Part shown: positions 39,890 to 52,439 of the stretch, piece by piece
Layout: every line of letters begins with the position of its first letter
Numbering within the stretch: the first letter of the stretch is position 1
From: Tanypteryx hageni
Taxonomy: Eukaryota > Arthropoda > Insecta > Odonata > Petaluridae
Length of the DNA: 64,000 bases
Assembly: GCA_028673005.1 (NCBI GenBank)
Contig: CM054112.1
Coordinates: forward strand, 192,561,518-192,625,517
Reading direction: 5' to 3'
Translations under genes and position numbers: made by a program
The notes under the pieces: model-generated
The model's input: only the letters and a program-made list of their open reading frames with translations
Told to the model about the DNA's origin: nothing
Databases searched by the model: none

Positions 39890-40524
39890 ACGTTGACTTA
39901 CACCACTCTGATCCTCACCGGCTCAATTGTACCAGAAAACCATAGCGTAATTGATATTTTAAATCTTTTGCATAAAAACAGATTGCATGAAATATACTCA
40001 AACACGGAAATACTTTGTAGGATAATTCTTACAATACCAGTGACCGTAGCGTCCACTGAAATGTGTTCAAAATTAAATTTAAAAAATATGTACGATCGAA
40101 GATTTCACAAGAAAGGCTGACCGGGTTGGCGCTGCTATCCATTAAACAAAAGGAAGTTGATAATATTGACAAGTCAAGAATATGTAATTGATAGATTTGC
40201 TCATGTAAAAACTAGAAAAGTAAATTTTAAAAATGTAATAATTATTTTCAAGATTTTCTACTCATATTTAATTAATTATGATTGTTCATACTTACGTGTT
40301 TTTGTTATTCGGAAAAATATACAGTATGTATCAATGTAAAAATTGTTATAAATAACATTTTAGCATAACTTTTTGAATTTTATTTAAAATTTTGTATTTA
40401 ATTTTTATTATTTGAAAAGTAATAATACATAAATTATAAATATATATGATTTTTCTGCCTGTGAGGCAGGGGGCCCCGCGGCAGCCAAATCGCACCTGCC
40501 CAGTGGATCCTAGAGACGGCCCTG
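39890..40524 (+). pseudogene. TTF-type hAT 3' fragment with terminus
   Basis: Plus-strand reading gives DILNLLHKNRLHEIYSNTEI, LCRIILTIPVTVASTEMCSK (dimerisation motif, cf. [16 protein letters not shown]) and, after a frameshift, SQEYVIDRFAHVKTRKVNF. The element ends at 40524 in CCTAGAGACGGCCCTG, whose reverse complement CAGGGCCGTCTCTAGG is a typical terminus for this group. The 5' half is missing. Confidence 0.78.
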
Positions 40525-40584
40525 CTTTTATGGACCTGTTTTTGGGCCGAATACTACCGAAATTCTATTCTATTAGTTATAAAT

Positions 40585-41892
40585 AGGCTTGGTAAGATTC
40601 GATTTCAATCGATAAACAACGAATTTAAAAAAATTTATATTCGACGAAAATGAGTTGTCTTCGATAAGTGTCGATTTTCACCACTACATTTTCTACGAAA
40701 TTTATGCGTCATGGTTTTAAAATTTTGTTATCCGCTCTCAAACTTAACATATTTTACCACCGAACATCCAAAACGATAGAAACAGTCTGTATTAAACATA
40801 ACAAACGGCCACACAACATTCGAAATTTGATTTCTAATGTCGCATATGTCTTAAGGGCACATGCCAGATCCGATAATCCATACGCACTTTGGACTCATTT
40901 ACCGAAAAGTCGGGGGACGTCTACTGCGTCCTCTGCGCGACATTATCTACCGATCTCCTACAACCGAACTGAAAAATGAGTACCGATCGTCAGATGGCCT
41001 AATAGCATTTCCAAAAGCACCTTTTCGTAAAATTTATGTAATCCTTCTGAGAGTGTCCCCCGAACTTAGTTTCTTTTGCATTGCTGTCGAAGGAGCTTCA
41101 TTCTATATACGCACTCTGGTTTTTTTTCTGCATTCATAGTCGTTTATTACTCAACAAGATGAGATATTTTTCATCAAAATATTCATTCACACATTAGGTT
41201 GTGCATTAAACTCACGTCAAATTTAATTTCTCACTAATGATCACGATTTCGTGAATAAGAGGGGCGAATTAACGAGTAGAATATACTTTCTGATTTATTG
41301 AGAAAAATTAACTGTTCCAGGTTGGTGTCAGCAACAACACATTCGCCAAAATATAGATAACAACAAACAAAGCAGCATAAAAGAAGTCTTTTTATTTATA
41401 CACTTTTAGTTAAATTTAATTAGAAGGAATTCAATTTATAACACTTTTCTAGATAAAAATTGATGAAATGTATTGAAATAAACATCGATATTAGATATTG
41501 CTTTTTAAGAAATATAAACGTATTTCTGGCTAATCAACCTCTTGGACTATTATAGCCAAAATATAACGTCAAAAACTAAAATGCTCAATTAAATGTATAA
41601 AAATAATCGTTGATGTACGCCGTTGATTTCTAGGAAAAATAAATCATGGTAATGGTCGCTTTTTAAGAAATATAAACGTCGAAAACTACCAAACCTAGAA
41701 AAATGTATTAATGAAAACGTCGATATTGGTCGCCGATTTTAAGGAAAAATAAACGTCGATTTTTAAGAGAAATAAACGTCGAAAATTACTAAGCCTATAG
41801 TAGTAGCAATTTTAAACATCGATATTCGTCAAAAATCTCGCGGGAAAATAAACGTTGATTAAAAAAAATAAACGTCGAATTCTACCAAGCCT
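40585..41892. mobile_element. 1308-bp TIR element with 10-bp target duplication
   Basis: Ends AGGCTTGGTA (left) and TACCAAGCCT (right) with identical flanks AGTTATAAAT at 40575-40584 and 41893-41902. Near both ends are degenerate words around TCGACGTTTATTT / AAATAAACGTCGA, repeated about a dozen times, mostly on the right (41470-41880). No transposase was recognised. A 9-11 bp duplication is characteristic of Mutator-like elements, so a MULE-derived non-autonomous family is the best guess. A partial copy lies at 23425-23575. Confidence 0.8.
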
Positions 41893-42094
41893 AGTTATAA
41901 ATATACAGTGTATATTATTCATTGGTTAGATGTTTGCAAAATATTTATTGAATGCCAATAATATGAAAATGAATAAATTGATATAATATTTTAATAAAGA
42001 TTGATAATCTCCCTTAGGGGGGTAATTACCCCATCACCCCCTTCCCTTTGTATCCGCCATTGCCCCAATTATGCAGGGTTTTTATAAAGGGGAA

Positions 42095-42290
42095 TGACCA
42101 ATAAACTGGGTATATTTACAAGTGCCGATTCAATACACTTCTTAAATTTCGCAGATTATTTGCAAAGATTCGCGAGACATATTTTATAAGAATTAAATTT
42201 GAGTTTGATCCGTGTAGTATAAAATAACTTATTTCGCGGGCCGCATAAAAACACCACGCGGTTTGAGATTCCTGGTTTATACGATCAGGT
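42095..42290. repeat. hAT-like fragment with GCGGGCCGCATAAAAA
   Basis: GCGGGCCGCATAAAAACACC and nearby words are shared with the repeats at 47005 and 63322, so this is a small relic of that family. Confidence 0.5.
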
Positions 42291-42631
42291 GAATTTTTGG
42301 CGATCTTGACCCAAAAATGAATGTATGCCAAAGGCCAACTTGTGACTCTGAGATAATTGGAGTTATCTTTGAGATAATATACTCAAGTAGTTGGTTATCT
42401 AGGTATAAATATATTGTTGGAATAAGATTATGACATTTAGACATTTTAAAATGAGTTTTTAGAAAAACACATAATGAACATCTTCAAACTTTTAATATTA
42501 CCAAGCAATTAGAAACGTGTTAATTCATAATTTCAGTAGTATTTAAAACAAAATTTCCTGAATATATTTATGTAATTTCTAACTGCTTGCATTGTGAAAA
42601 TACGATATTAGAAAAACCTAAATTTGCTACA

Positions 42632-42898
42632 CAATGCCGGCCCTAGGCGTGTACGACGTATGCCACTGCACTCGGTCGGTGACTTCTGAGAAGCGACCTT
42701 CAGGTCGCTACTACGGAGATGTATTCCACATAAACTTATTTGAATTTGTGTCTTAAAGCTAAGTAATATTTAATAAATTGTACCAGGCATAAGTGGGATG
42801 ACGAATAAACTGAACACCCGTAAATCGAGGGATAACCGTGTTTAGTTAAGCCAAATTTTCCTTCGCACATCCCCGTAAAAACCTTAGGACCGGCTCTG
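42632..42898. mobile_element. hAT-like MITE (267 bp)
   Basis: Left CAATGCCGGCCCTAGG and right (reverse complement) CAGAGCCGGTCCTAAGG are inverted copies of the common hAT terminus CAGGGCCGGxxCTAGG. The 8-bp flanks do not match, so the insertion is old or rearranged. No ORF. Confidence 0.65.
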
Positions 42899-43269
42899 CT
42901 TAAAACTGTTCGGCATCTTATCCTTCTGTAAAATATCCATATCCCCTCGGCAAAAAGATTTTTTGACGGCCAGTCAACGCATTATCTCCAGCAATATGTA
43001 AAAAATGAAGAAGTGACGTCGGATTTTCCTGCAATTTCACTACAGTTGCTTTTATGTTGGTCTTAATGAAAAGAGAATGCTACGGATTAGAAGAGTAATA
43101 AAAACAATATTGTTGTTAGTCACTTATTGCAATTGCTCTTATGCCGAACTTAATCAAAAGTAGATGCTATGGATTAGAAGGAATGTAAAAAACAATGTTG
43201 TATGGAAAATGCGGACCATAGATCCCCGTGCGATGAGAATGTATGTACTAGAATATAGGAGCAAATGGA

Positions 43270-43410
43270 AATCACGAGAAAAATTTTGCCATGACCGGGA
43301 TCTCAATTCCACATTCTGTAACAGGATAATTAGCCTGCCACGATAATTCAGCGGTGGAATATCCGGCCGGAAAGTGAACGACCCGAATTCGATTCCCGGT
43401 CATTGCAGAA
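43270..43410 (+). repeat. tRNA-like palindromic repeat
   Basis: 43336-43407 is a 72-nt tRNA-like sequence (TGCCACG ... TCATTGCA; box A TAATTCAGCGG, box B GAATTCGATTCC). Just upstream, 43280-43310 carries an inverted copy of its 3' half (TGCCATGACCGGGATCTC). The same AC-GAGAAAAA flank and layout occur at 14545-14665, so both belong to one family. Confidence 0.55.
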
Positions 43411-45690
43411 TTTTCCCTCTGATTTCCAAATTCTCCCGAATCATTTAATGACGCGCCTCTTAACTGTCTACTTACTAGCTATAGATCATTCAAAGCGTAA
43501 AGAAAGTCCGCAATTGTAGTTAATTAATCCATAACGTATGCGAGTAGTCGTTAATTAAATGAACAAACGGTTGCACCAGTCCGCGGAACGTCCATCATTT
43601 TGTAAATCCAATCGAGTGTTCATACGATAGAGTATCTAATAAATGTTGATACGCTCGAAGCTGGGCTCTGCTGCTAAAAGGAATACATCCCAAGCCAAGT
43701 GGATCCCCCAGGCAGTTCGCAGCGTGACTAGTATCCCTTGGTCCCAAACATCCCAATAGAAACTCATCTACCGTTTCGAAATCCTCTGAGTCAACAGGGT
43801 ATACACCTTTGACGAGATTCAAGCTGACACTTATTTGCAGGTCTTGGACATAAATGGAGAGAAAGATAGAGGGAGAGTAAGGGTTTGGATGGAGGGAGGG
43901 ATGGGACACACACACACGCGTTCTTATGGGGATGCTTCTCCGGTAAGGCTTCAGCCAAAACGCATGGAATAAAAGAGATTCTGTAAACCATGAAAGGTAT
44001 CAGAGGGAGAGAGGGGAAGTAGTGGGAGGAGATGAAAGGTGGGCCATAATAGCGAGCAGAAAGGTAAGGAAACCAACATACTGTATTGACTCCATTGCCA
44101 CGTGCGTTCGATCTGTTCAATGGCGGGAAGTTACGGCTTCTACGCATTCATAATCGCAAATTAATAAAGCAATTAAGTTTTGCAGGTTACTGATCCATTG
44201 CTCCCACTTCAATATGCAATAAACAGACTATTTGCGACACTCAAATGGACGTAGAAATGATTGGCTTAATGGTAATCACGAGACGGAATTATCTCGAATT
44301 TCAGATTTCATATTATCTGTTCTCTTGTCGCACGGATTCTTAAGCAACAGTTAAGATTTCCAGACAAGGTCAACTATAAATTTATGCTAAACAAGAGGCA
44401 GTGTATAATTATCATTTGAAGTGCATAGTATCTCTTTACACCTTTTAGGTTCAGCACGGCCTTGTTTTAGAGAATTATCTAGAATGCATGGCCATCAATT
44501 TCGTTTGAACTGTTTTTAGAATTTTAGCATTAAAAAAGCATAAAATGGTCCACTTCAACTCAGAGGATATAAGAAAGGATAAAGGAAACAATTCTGCAGA
44601 CGATATAATTTAAATGATGAATTTGGGCTGAAGAAAATGCTCGAATGTAAAAACCTAATGTATTCCTTTGGTAAAACCAACCCACTTTGTACGGTTTTGC
44701 TTTACACGGTCTTATTCAGGATCGCGTGTACATTCCAAAGCGAAGGATGGGTGTACTAATTAATCAATGCATAACAGAACAGATTAACCAAATATGGGTC
44801 AGAAAAGCTGTTAATTATAATACGATAGCAATAAATATTTTTTTAAATAAAAACAAAATAAGCTGACATTGATTGATGAAATGAAAGAAACGTTTTTTTA
44901 TAAAAGACATTCTTGATGCCAAGTTCGGCTTCTGTGGAAATAGTAAATGGAAACCACTATATCAGTGCCTTTCTGACAATTACAGAAATCTTATTTCCGA
45001 TTTTATTCTTTCTTGGTCAATTATCTCGTAAAATGTTTTTAAGACGGACTGAAGATATTAGCTAAAAAGAGTCATTTTATTACGAGAAAAGTCATTCTTA
45101 TAAGATCATCATAGGAAACATCTCCTTACAAATTTAGGACAAAGAAGTCGAATGAATATTTGTTAGTAGTTATTGAAGAATCGATTAACAGAATTACTTT
45201 GATCAGTTCTTTCATTAGTAAACAGCATTCATTGAAACTCAAAGCAATGGTTCAAGGAATTATTCATATATTAATTTAACTGACGTCTAACGCACGAGAA
45301 ACACGTTTAGAAAAACAAAAAATAAAGTTAAAGTTAGAATAACCTTATTTAAAAACTTCATATCTTTAGAAATGACAATGGCGATTAGGAATATTACGAG
45401 GTAGGATTACAATAATTTTCAATACATTCCTTTTCATTTCATGTCCAGTGGGATAATCAATGTTACTATGAGTTAGAGATGACAAATCGCAGGAAATCTA
45501 CTTTTCGACGGATAATTAATCAACCATTTTTAGAATTCTACTGAAAAATAAATGTATATAACTGCAACGAAGAAATAATGCGTTTCCGGCGTTTAAAAAT
45601 TGGAAAGTAATTTTTAAGTAAACGAAAATGAAACATATATGCAGTTCGATTTTTGGCAAAAATCTAATAGTTAACCTTAAGAGTGAGAAT
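43411..45690. other. Intergenic, no feature recognised
   Basis: ORFs at 43595-44147 overlap on one strand in different frames and show no domain. The rest is AT-rich. Confidence 0.4.
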
Positions 45691-45699
45691 ATGAATCCC

Positions 45700-46760
45700 T
45701 AGCTTGTAGTTATCATAGCAAACACCGACCTCTGCATCCCTCCGCGCCCTTCCTTTCCATCTTCTCCACCAGACGTCACGGACGAGGACGAACAGGCATA
45801 TATTCCAAAGAGCTTCCCTGGAAAACATAATAAAAATGAGCGGTGTATGTTCGCTCGCCGTTGCCGGTGAAATATTTTAATATTGACACTGGAGATTGTT
45901 GTTCGAGGAGTTAACGCGAATCGCAGTCATAATACTCTCCATCTTTCGTTTAGATTCCTGCCCCGAGGCTGTCGAAGACGGAGGCAGTAACTAATGAGAG
46001 CTACTTCCTTCTTCTCGTGTGCCCTTGAAAGAGAACACCCAGACAGCTCAATCTGCGGATCGGACGAGGTATGAACTAGTTCGGAGGGCGGAGGGACGAG
46101 GGAGGGGGGAGAATGGGGGGGAGGGTCCCCCCCTTACCTCCACACAACTCATCGCTCTGCAAACAAGCATAAATCAGGCGCCCTCTTATATGAAACTGAA
46201 CTATGAAAAGTATTAGCCGACTGAAATCCTCGGTGAAATATGTCGAGGGTGCAGGCCAGTGCAAACACGCCGTCTATTCATTGCACTTTTCCTCTGCCCC
46301 ACCCGCCTCCCGTGTTATTAGTTTGAAATTTTTTGGCCGTTTTTATCGGCGGGGCATATTGCGTGCCGGGGCCCTCCTCTTATTTTGCCCCGGGGTAGAG
46401 GAAAAGGCGAAGTAAAAGGGGTTTCGTAAACCGCCCACCGGACTGGTAACTGGTCCGTCTTCAAAGACTTTTTCATTCCGTCGAAGAGACTCTTTGCGTA
46501 TCGCGTGAGAATGTTGCGGAAATCGTGCGTCCTGAAAGAAAAGAAAACCGTTTGTGAGTACGGGGATTAAACGGGTGGGATTAAAAGGTGGCTATTTTTT
46601 TGGATCGCGCGTGATTGACGCAAGGCTTTTGGATCGGGAGTAGTTACTTACATGCGATAAATTATGTAAGGCTGATGTTGGCGTGAATTAAAGGCGCGCA
46701 TCTGTTGTCCTCGGTAGGCAGAAATGCCGGAAAGCACATCTGACTGACGAGGAATTTCCA
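45700..46760. other. GC-rich island
   Basis: Distinctly richer in G+C and CpG than its surroundings, with G-runs at 46085-46135 (GGGGGGGAGGG-type). Could be a promoter or regulatory region of an unseen gene. No coding exon can be supported. Confidence 0.4.
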
Positions 46761-47004
46761 GTGCTGATTGCAGGCACTCCTCGCATTAACGATATTAATT
46801 GGTTCCGAGAAGATCGAGCGTTAAGCGAGCCGAATTTTCTCATGAGAATTAATGTAAACTGGTTTTATCGTTCCTCCGGTATACGCTGGGAGTTTATTGA
46901 GTGTTGTGAATGCCATCTTTCATTTAATGGAACTCAAAACTCTAAAGACAATACATTAATAAAACATTTTAAAATCAGTAAAAGCATACAAACGTATTAA
47001 CCAG

Positions 47005-47370
47005 ATGAGCCCAACCTACGACCCGCGAAGGATTTTTATGCGGCCCGTGAAGGATTTTTATGCGGCCCGCGAAGCTATGATGAAAAAACAATCGGAAAAA
47101 TTTAACACACAAATTCAAAAATTTTTATGAAAATTTTTCTAATAAAACTTTAAATATTGAAATAAATTGAATTGATTTTAACCATAAAAACTTTATTTAG
47201 GCTTGACTTTTACTTAATGGTATCTCAGAATATGTAGGTAACTTCCGATTTAACCTCTAATCCAGCCCGCCGAAGAATTGACAACTTCAAATGCGGCTCG
47301 CTGAAGCATTCGCAACCACCGATGCGGCCCACCACGTAGAAAAGATTGGACGCTGTTGGAAAGCGATGGT
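47005..47370 (-). repeat. hAT-like MITE, GCGGGCCGC family
   Basis: The minus strand of 47280-47370 (AATCTTTTCTACGTGGTGGG, CCGCATCGGTGGTTGCGAAT) aligns closely with 63330-63410. The left part carries three GCGGCCCGYGAAG words in tandem (47017-47080), each followed by GATTTTTATGCGG in two cases. No ORF. Confidence 0.7.
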
Positions 47371-48590
47371 GTTCTGAGTGAACTGAAATGGCGTACTTTC
47401 AGACTGGTGCCGTCACACTATGCGTACGATTGCGGGAACGCAAAAAAGACCAGCAGTATCAAAATTTAAAGAAGGCTAAATCGAATTAGCGCTGAGCTAG
47501 GCGAATTAAATCGGGGGAAGCCTGTATTAGCGTAATTATACAGTAATTTTCGCGCGCGTAATGTACAGAAATCGACACTTTTCACTTTAGCCAAGTAAGC
47601 GTTTACCATTAACATCGTTATATTAGTTTATAATTGTCCTTATTTACCCTCAAACGATAAGCACATTCGTGATCAGATGAAACGACATCGGGTAGATAGA
47701 TAAATTGAATTCATATATCAATATTTCTATAAATAAATTTCTTAAAAATCTTTTAATATCGCTGCAGAAATATCACAATTTCCCTTTCTTAAAAAAGGAG
47801 ACACATCATATATCATACGCGAAATGTTGTTTCAGGTATAATTATTAATTAATCATTATTAATTGTAATTATTTTATTAACATGAAAATAAATTTTATTT
47901 CAGATGGCATTATCTTGCCTAATAGGGGCTGATAAAATGTTTTTCCCAACCGCACAGACAGTTCCATAATTTAGACACAATACAGATTAGTCTCGTTTTA
48001 ACATGTATAAAATTATCATTACGAGTAAATAAATCATGGGATGATATAAAATAATGTAAAAAATGGACGTCTATGTATGAGGTTTCTTATACAAACAGTT
48101 TGGTTTACCTGGATCCATATGGGATCATAGATGAAACGGAGAGTTTTTACGTTTTATAGAGGTTTTTATCTAGTACCACAGAATTCCGGATCAAAGAGGT
48201 TCAACTGATTTATAGCATTTTTCGTGTACACAAATGTGACTTATTTCTCTCGAAAAGGCAATGGATTAAAATCTCCAAAAGAAGGAATGAGTTTTATTCA
48301 CATTTTTATTTTAATATTGGATTTCTGCTTAACAACTTTAATATTATGTAGTCTACAAAATATAAAATTAAATACGGGATTTGTTGTACATCAAACATGT
48401 CATTACATTCATACATCTACTGAACTCCAGGATCTTTGTTGCTTCAAATGAATCATGGTGGTACCTCATGAACAATGTAAAATCGGGGAAAATTTTATTC
48501 TTCTCCAGAGCTATTGTCCTAAAATAAGTGTTTCTTCGAACATAAAACATAGATTCAAGAATAAGCACTTCAATATCACAAAATTGAACT
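47371..48590. other. Intergenic, AT-rich
   Basis: No feature recognised. Confidence 0.4.
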
Positions 48591-48803
48591 AGTAAATACT
48601 TATCTTAGGTATCTCCAATAGTCATAACAAGTTTATGAAAACCAGCCGTCTCCAGCGGTAATCATCGACAGTATAAAGTTCTTTTTAGAATCTACTTTCA
48701 GGAGTTGCCACTGAATAAGGCTTCATTGTAGCCGAAATGTGCCTCTGGTTTTCGCAAACTTGCAATGGCTATTGGAGATACCAAGGATAAGTACTTTTAC
48801 AAT
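48591..48803. repeat. Inverted-repeat cassette with hammerhead-like cores
   Basis: The outer arms AGGTATCTCCAATAG (48607) and CTATTGGAGATACC (48773), extended by AGTAAATACTTAT / ATAAGTACTTTTAC, are reverse complements. Inside, the plus strand has CTGAATA (48711-48717), a GGCT..AGCC stem and GAAA (48734-48737). The minus strand has a degenerate partner CTGGAGACGGCTGG (from 48655). The layout is the same as at 60913-61129. Confidence 0.6.
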
Positions 48804-49249
48804 TTTTTACAGTAAAGTACTCATTCTTGAATTTGTTTTCAGCCATAAGACAAATGGTGAATAAAAATGACTTTGGTGGAAGACATTTAATTTCTTAAGA
48901 AACGATAAGAAGCAAATGTTCTTCAGAAACAGTCAAAAACAAAGCATGAAAATTAGAATAAGTAAAAGCCAATAAAATTAAATATGTATTCTATCAGCGG
49001 CACTTTCTACGTTAATCACGAGTCCTTTTCTTGTGGCAGTAAACATAACAAACGCATAGCATTTACAAAACTTTTTCAACCTTATTTTCGTGAATAAATA
49101 AGTAAATAATAGAGAAATATCAAAGCCTAATTCTTTTTTTTGATACTACATACACATATTAAGCAAAATAGGTCAAGGGCACCTTAAATAACGCCCATCG
49201 AGTAATTAATTCCGTTGGTTGGCTAAATTTCGGAGATTATTGGCTAATT

Positions 49250-49605
49250 CAGTTTAAAACTATTATAGCAACAAGGTCTGTAGGTTCCTAGCTGATTCAT
49301 CTCTTGCCTACGCGCAAGAGGTAGTGCAATGAATAGCCGGATAGGAAGGAAGGAGAGAAACCTGGTGCCGGCTTTTAGCCTGCACCAAGGGGGGCAACGG
49401 CTTAACGTCCCTTCCGAAGGACGGTGTGCTGATTTGAGCGCGTTCCTCATTTCTATTTTTCCTCATTGGCTCCTCCTCATCTCCTTAGTTCAAACACGCA
49501 CAAATAGGGGACCGTACGTCCTCGGAAAAAATCCTACATGATTCGAACCGGGTGTCCCTTTAGCTGGCGGGGCCAACACTCTAAACACTACACCTCCGGC
49601 TCCCC
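49250..49605 (-). repeat. tRNA-derived SINE (about 355 bp)
   Basis: The minus strand starts GGGGAGCCGGAGGTGTAGTG (tRNA-like head; box A GGAGGTGTAGTG) with box B GGTTCGAATC (complement of 49540-49549). A body follows with GGGACGTTAAGCCGTTGCCC and GGCTAAAAGCCGGCACCAGG, ending near 49250. The length and order fit a SINE. Short ORFs across it are incidental. Confidence 0.65.
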
Positions 49606-49619
49606 GGCACCATGGGAGG

Positions 49620-50065
49620 CAAATATTTTTGTGGACAACAGAAAAATCCCGTTGCATTTAAACATGAGAAGCTAACGATTCATTCAACCCTTTTTAGTTT
49701 AATAATCAAGTAGTATTTTAGAAAAAATTGAGGCTCGAATATATAATGTGTCGTTAAGTGGATACGCCATAAAGGAATTTGAATAACTTTTAGATTTTTT
49801 TGGAGAATGATATCTATTCAAAAACAAAATAAATTTTTTAAACTGATAATAATATAGGTAAATCGTTTTACGTCTCAAAAATAAACTAAAGTCAATTTAA
49901 ATATGGTATCTAAATTAGTAGCTTTGTCAGCTAAAAAAAGATAAACTATTTCTTTTATGGTGTTCCCATTTTGAATTGAATATTGATATCATCCTAGTAA
50001 AGTATCGTCAATCACCCTTCTACAACTTGTTTTAGACCAAAAAAGTCTTACTCTTTACATTTAAC
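49620..50065. other. Intergenic, AT-rich
   Basis: No feature recognised. Confidence 0.4.
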
Positions 50066-50069
50066 TGCA

Positions 50070-51000
50070 TGATCGAAATTCAGTTGACATTGTTACTTAA
50101 GCGGCGCTGTAAAACTTCTTTTGGATGCCACAATTCTCTCTTTCTCTCAATCCAAGATGAAGTTACTTTTTTGCCTTGTACATTTCCTTTCGTCGAAATT
50201 AAAAGGGTTCACAGAAAGCGGAACTTCGTGGCTTTGCCATGCGGATTGGTTAAAAAGCGGACCAACCCCTTTATTTCTTTCACTCTCCCGAAGTACCTAC
50301 TTTGTCGTGCGCCTGTATGCTTGTTTTTGTTCGTGGGAAAGGGAGAATGGCCGAGTGGTCGTGTGGTGGATTATTCGTTTGGTTCTGCGGTGCGCAGCTT
50401 TGTCGTCTTCGCCCGGGGCGACCGAAAGACAAGCGACGATTCTCTCGCTCCAAGGATTTTCCGATCGGTAGGTTTCTGCGACGTCCAAATTCCCAACGCA
50501 CACTCTTGTCGCGTCGCCCCAAGGCGTTCAGACGATAGTCAGGTATTTCACGGGAACAATGAGAGCGATCCCGGTCGCATCTTTTGAGGACGGTGGGCTG
50601 GTCGCGACTGCCAGATATACTGTCACAACAGATGTTTATTCGGTCGCAGTCTAGAGTCGCATCGAGCGTTGGGTTTGAAAGAGGAAACATTAGGATGAGA
50701 GCTAGGAAATACGACTTGATCCGTTTTCTCGTTGAGATGATCTCTTAAGCCGGGAAACGGCTTAATTGCCCGTGGAAGTTCCTCGAGGGAGAGATTAACC
50801 GCTTTCGCGGAGGATGAACAAGTCGGCCCAAAAGCATTCCTCATGGAAAGGATCGGCCTCCTTTTGTGCGTTTTCGAGGCGAAACTTTTATTTTGGTGGA
50901 GTTTATTTTTCTCAGGGGATTTGTAGTAGCATTCTTGTCACTAATGTTAGTGGGAGTTGCAGTTTTCAATGGGCATTTTTCTTATTTGAAACTTTCGGTA
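50070..51000. other. GC-rich island
   Basis: Higher G+C and CpG than the flanks, with open frames of 70-170 codons on both strands but without a protein domain. CpG-rich composition alone makes long frames likely, so no gene is called. Possible regulatory or 5' region. Confidence 0.4.
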
Positions 51001-52005
51001 GTTTTGGGTCCGCGGTAAAAAATAATGGCACCTTAAGAAACCGTTTTGCCCTTAAATGTTTTTGCTGTGACAAGATTATTGTGGCGTCTGTTATTCATTA
51101 TTATAAGCTGAATTGTTAATGAGAACATAATTATTCAATGAAAACTATGGTATGGCCAGTATATAAAATTTAAAAAGCTATTTATATTCATATCTAACAC
51201 AAATTCTTAAATTTCAATTTTTTACACTTAAGTGCTTGTTCTTTAACATATTTTTAACTGTAGGGATTTTTAGAAGGTTAATTTGCAACTCCGGTTTCGA
51301 AAGAGATGAGATTAAGAGATGATGATTATTAGCAACATAAAAGGCAGCCATCTTTTGCTAACTGCGGAGTGCGAGGTGAGGGACGCGCCTAAAACACTGA
51401 TTTCGCTTCTTTTCTGCTTGCCTATTTGTCTTTCCCACCTGGGAAATCTCAACCCTGCATCTTTCTTCCTCTTTCTCGGCATCTTCACCAAGCAAATCTT
51501 GCCGGGTAAGTGCAACTTAAAACATCGAAAACGGGATTCTAAATTCTTATTATAAATCAAACTGTTTGATCTCGGCAGGTTTTGGAATCATAGCTTTAAA
51601 AAATCTCCGACTAATCTCATGAAATATATCTCAGATACTGGCAGGGATAGAGGAATATTTTTTTCAGAGAGCACGAATGCGACTCGACCGTACCCTACGC
51701 AAATCTATTGTGCTGACCGTCCTATGGGTCCGTTTATTTATTCAGGGTAAGAAGGGCGGTGTCCTGCAAATAAAAGGCCTCGTGATAAAACAGCCTTTTG
51801 AATAAGCTTCTAATTTTATGCGCGCAACTTAGAATCATCTTTTGGGTTCTTGTATTTGACCGATATTCTGTTAAATTAATAGCGCAGTAGTTTCGACGGT
51901 GGGAAAGAAACTTATTAATTTTGTTTCGTTTTGTTTTGTCCTCGAGTATTAAGGATATAATAACTTCATTATTTACTTATGTGCGCATTCAAGCATAATA
52001 CAAAT
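51001..52005. other. Intergenic, no feature recognised
   Basis: Opposing short ORFs at 51312-51560 are mutual shadows. Confidence 0.4.
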
Positions 52006-52007
52006 TA

Positions 52008-52058
52008 TGGAATATCTCTAATAAATAACCATTTAAAAATCAGCCTGTCATAATATAA

Positions 52059-52112
<54 letters not shown>

Positions 52113-52166
52113 TGTGCGAATATCTCTAATAAATAACCATTTAAAAATCAGCCTGTCATAATATAA

Positions 52167-52216
<50 letters not shown>

Positions 52217-52220
52217 TGTG
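52008..52220. repeat. Tandem duplication containing (TA)n tracts
   Basis: A unit of about 106 bp, GAATATCTCTAATAAATAAC...CATAATATAATAC plus a long (TA)n run and CGTGTGCGA, occurs twice in direct succession. The unit borders (GTGCGAATATCT) are nearly identical. The TA runs are each roughly 45-55 bp. Confidence 0.9.
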
Positions 52221-52439
52221 CGACTCAGTCACAGTTACGATAACGGCTGCCGGTTATTGAACGTAATTTTCGGTTGTTACTTGTGACCCCCCCTTTTTTG
52301 GAACAAATTGAATATTTACCTCCTTTTAGCTCGCTTAGAGTCCCATTTATTGGGTAATAGATGCGAAGTACCGCGTTTATCAATAACGTGATGAAAGCGG
52401 GAGAGGAGGAAGAACCAGTAGAAATGGATGGAAGGTACA

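Noticed and set aside
50069..50690. Overlapping 172- and 136-codon ORFs in the GC-rich island
   Set aside because: Open in several frames on both strands at once, as CpG-rich DNA often is; no recognisable motif or splice-consistent structure.
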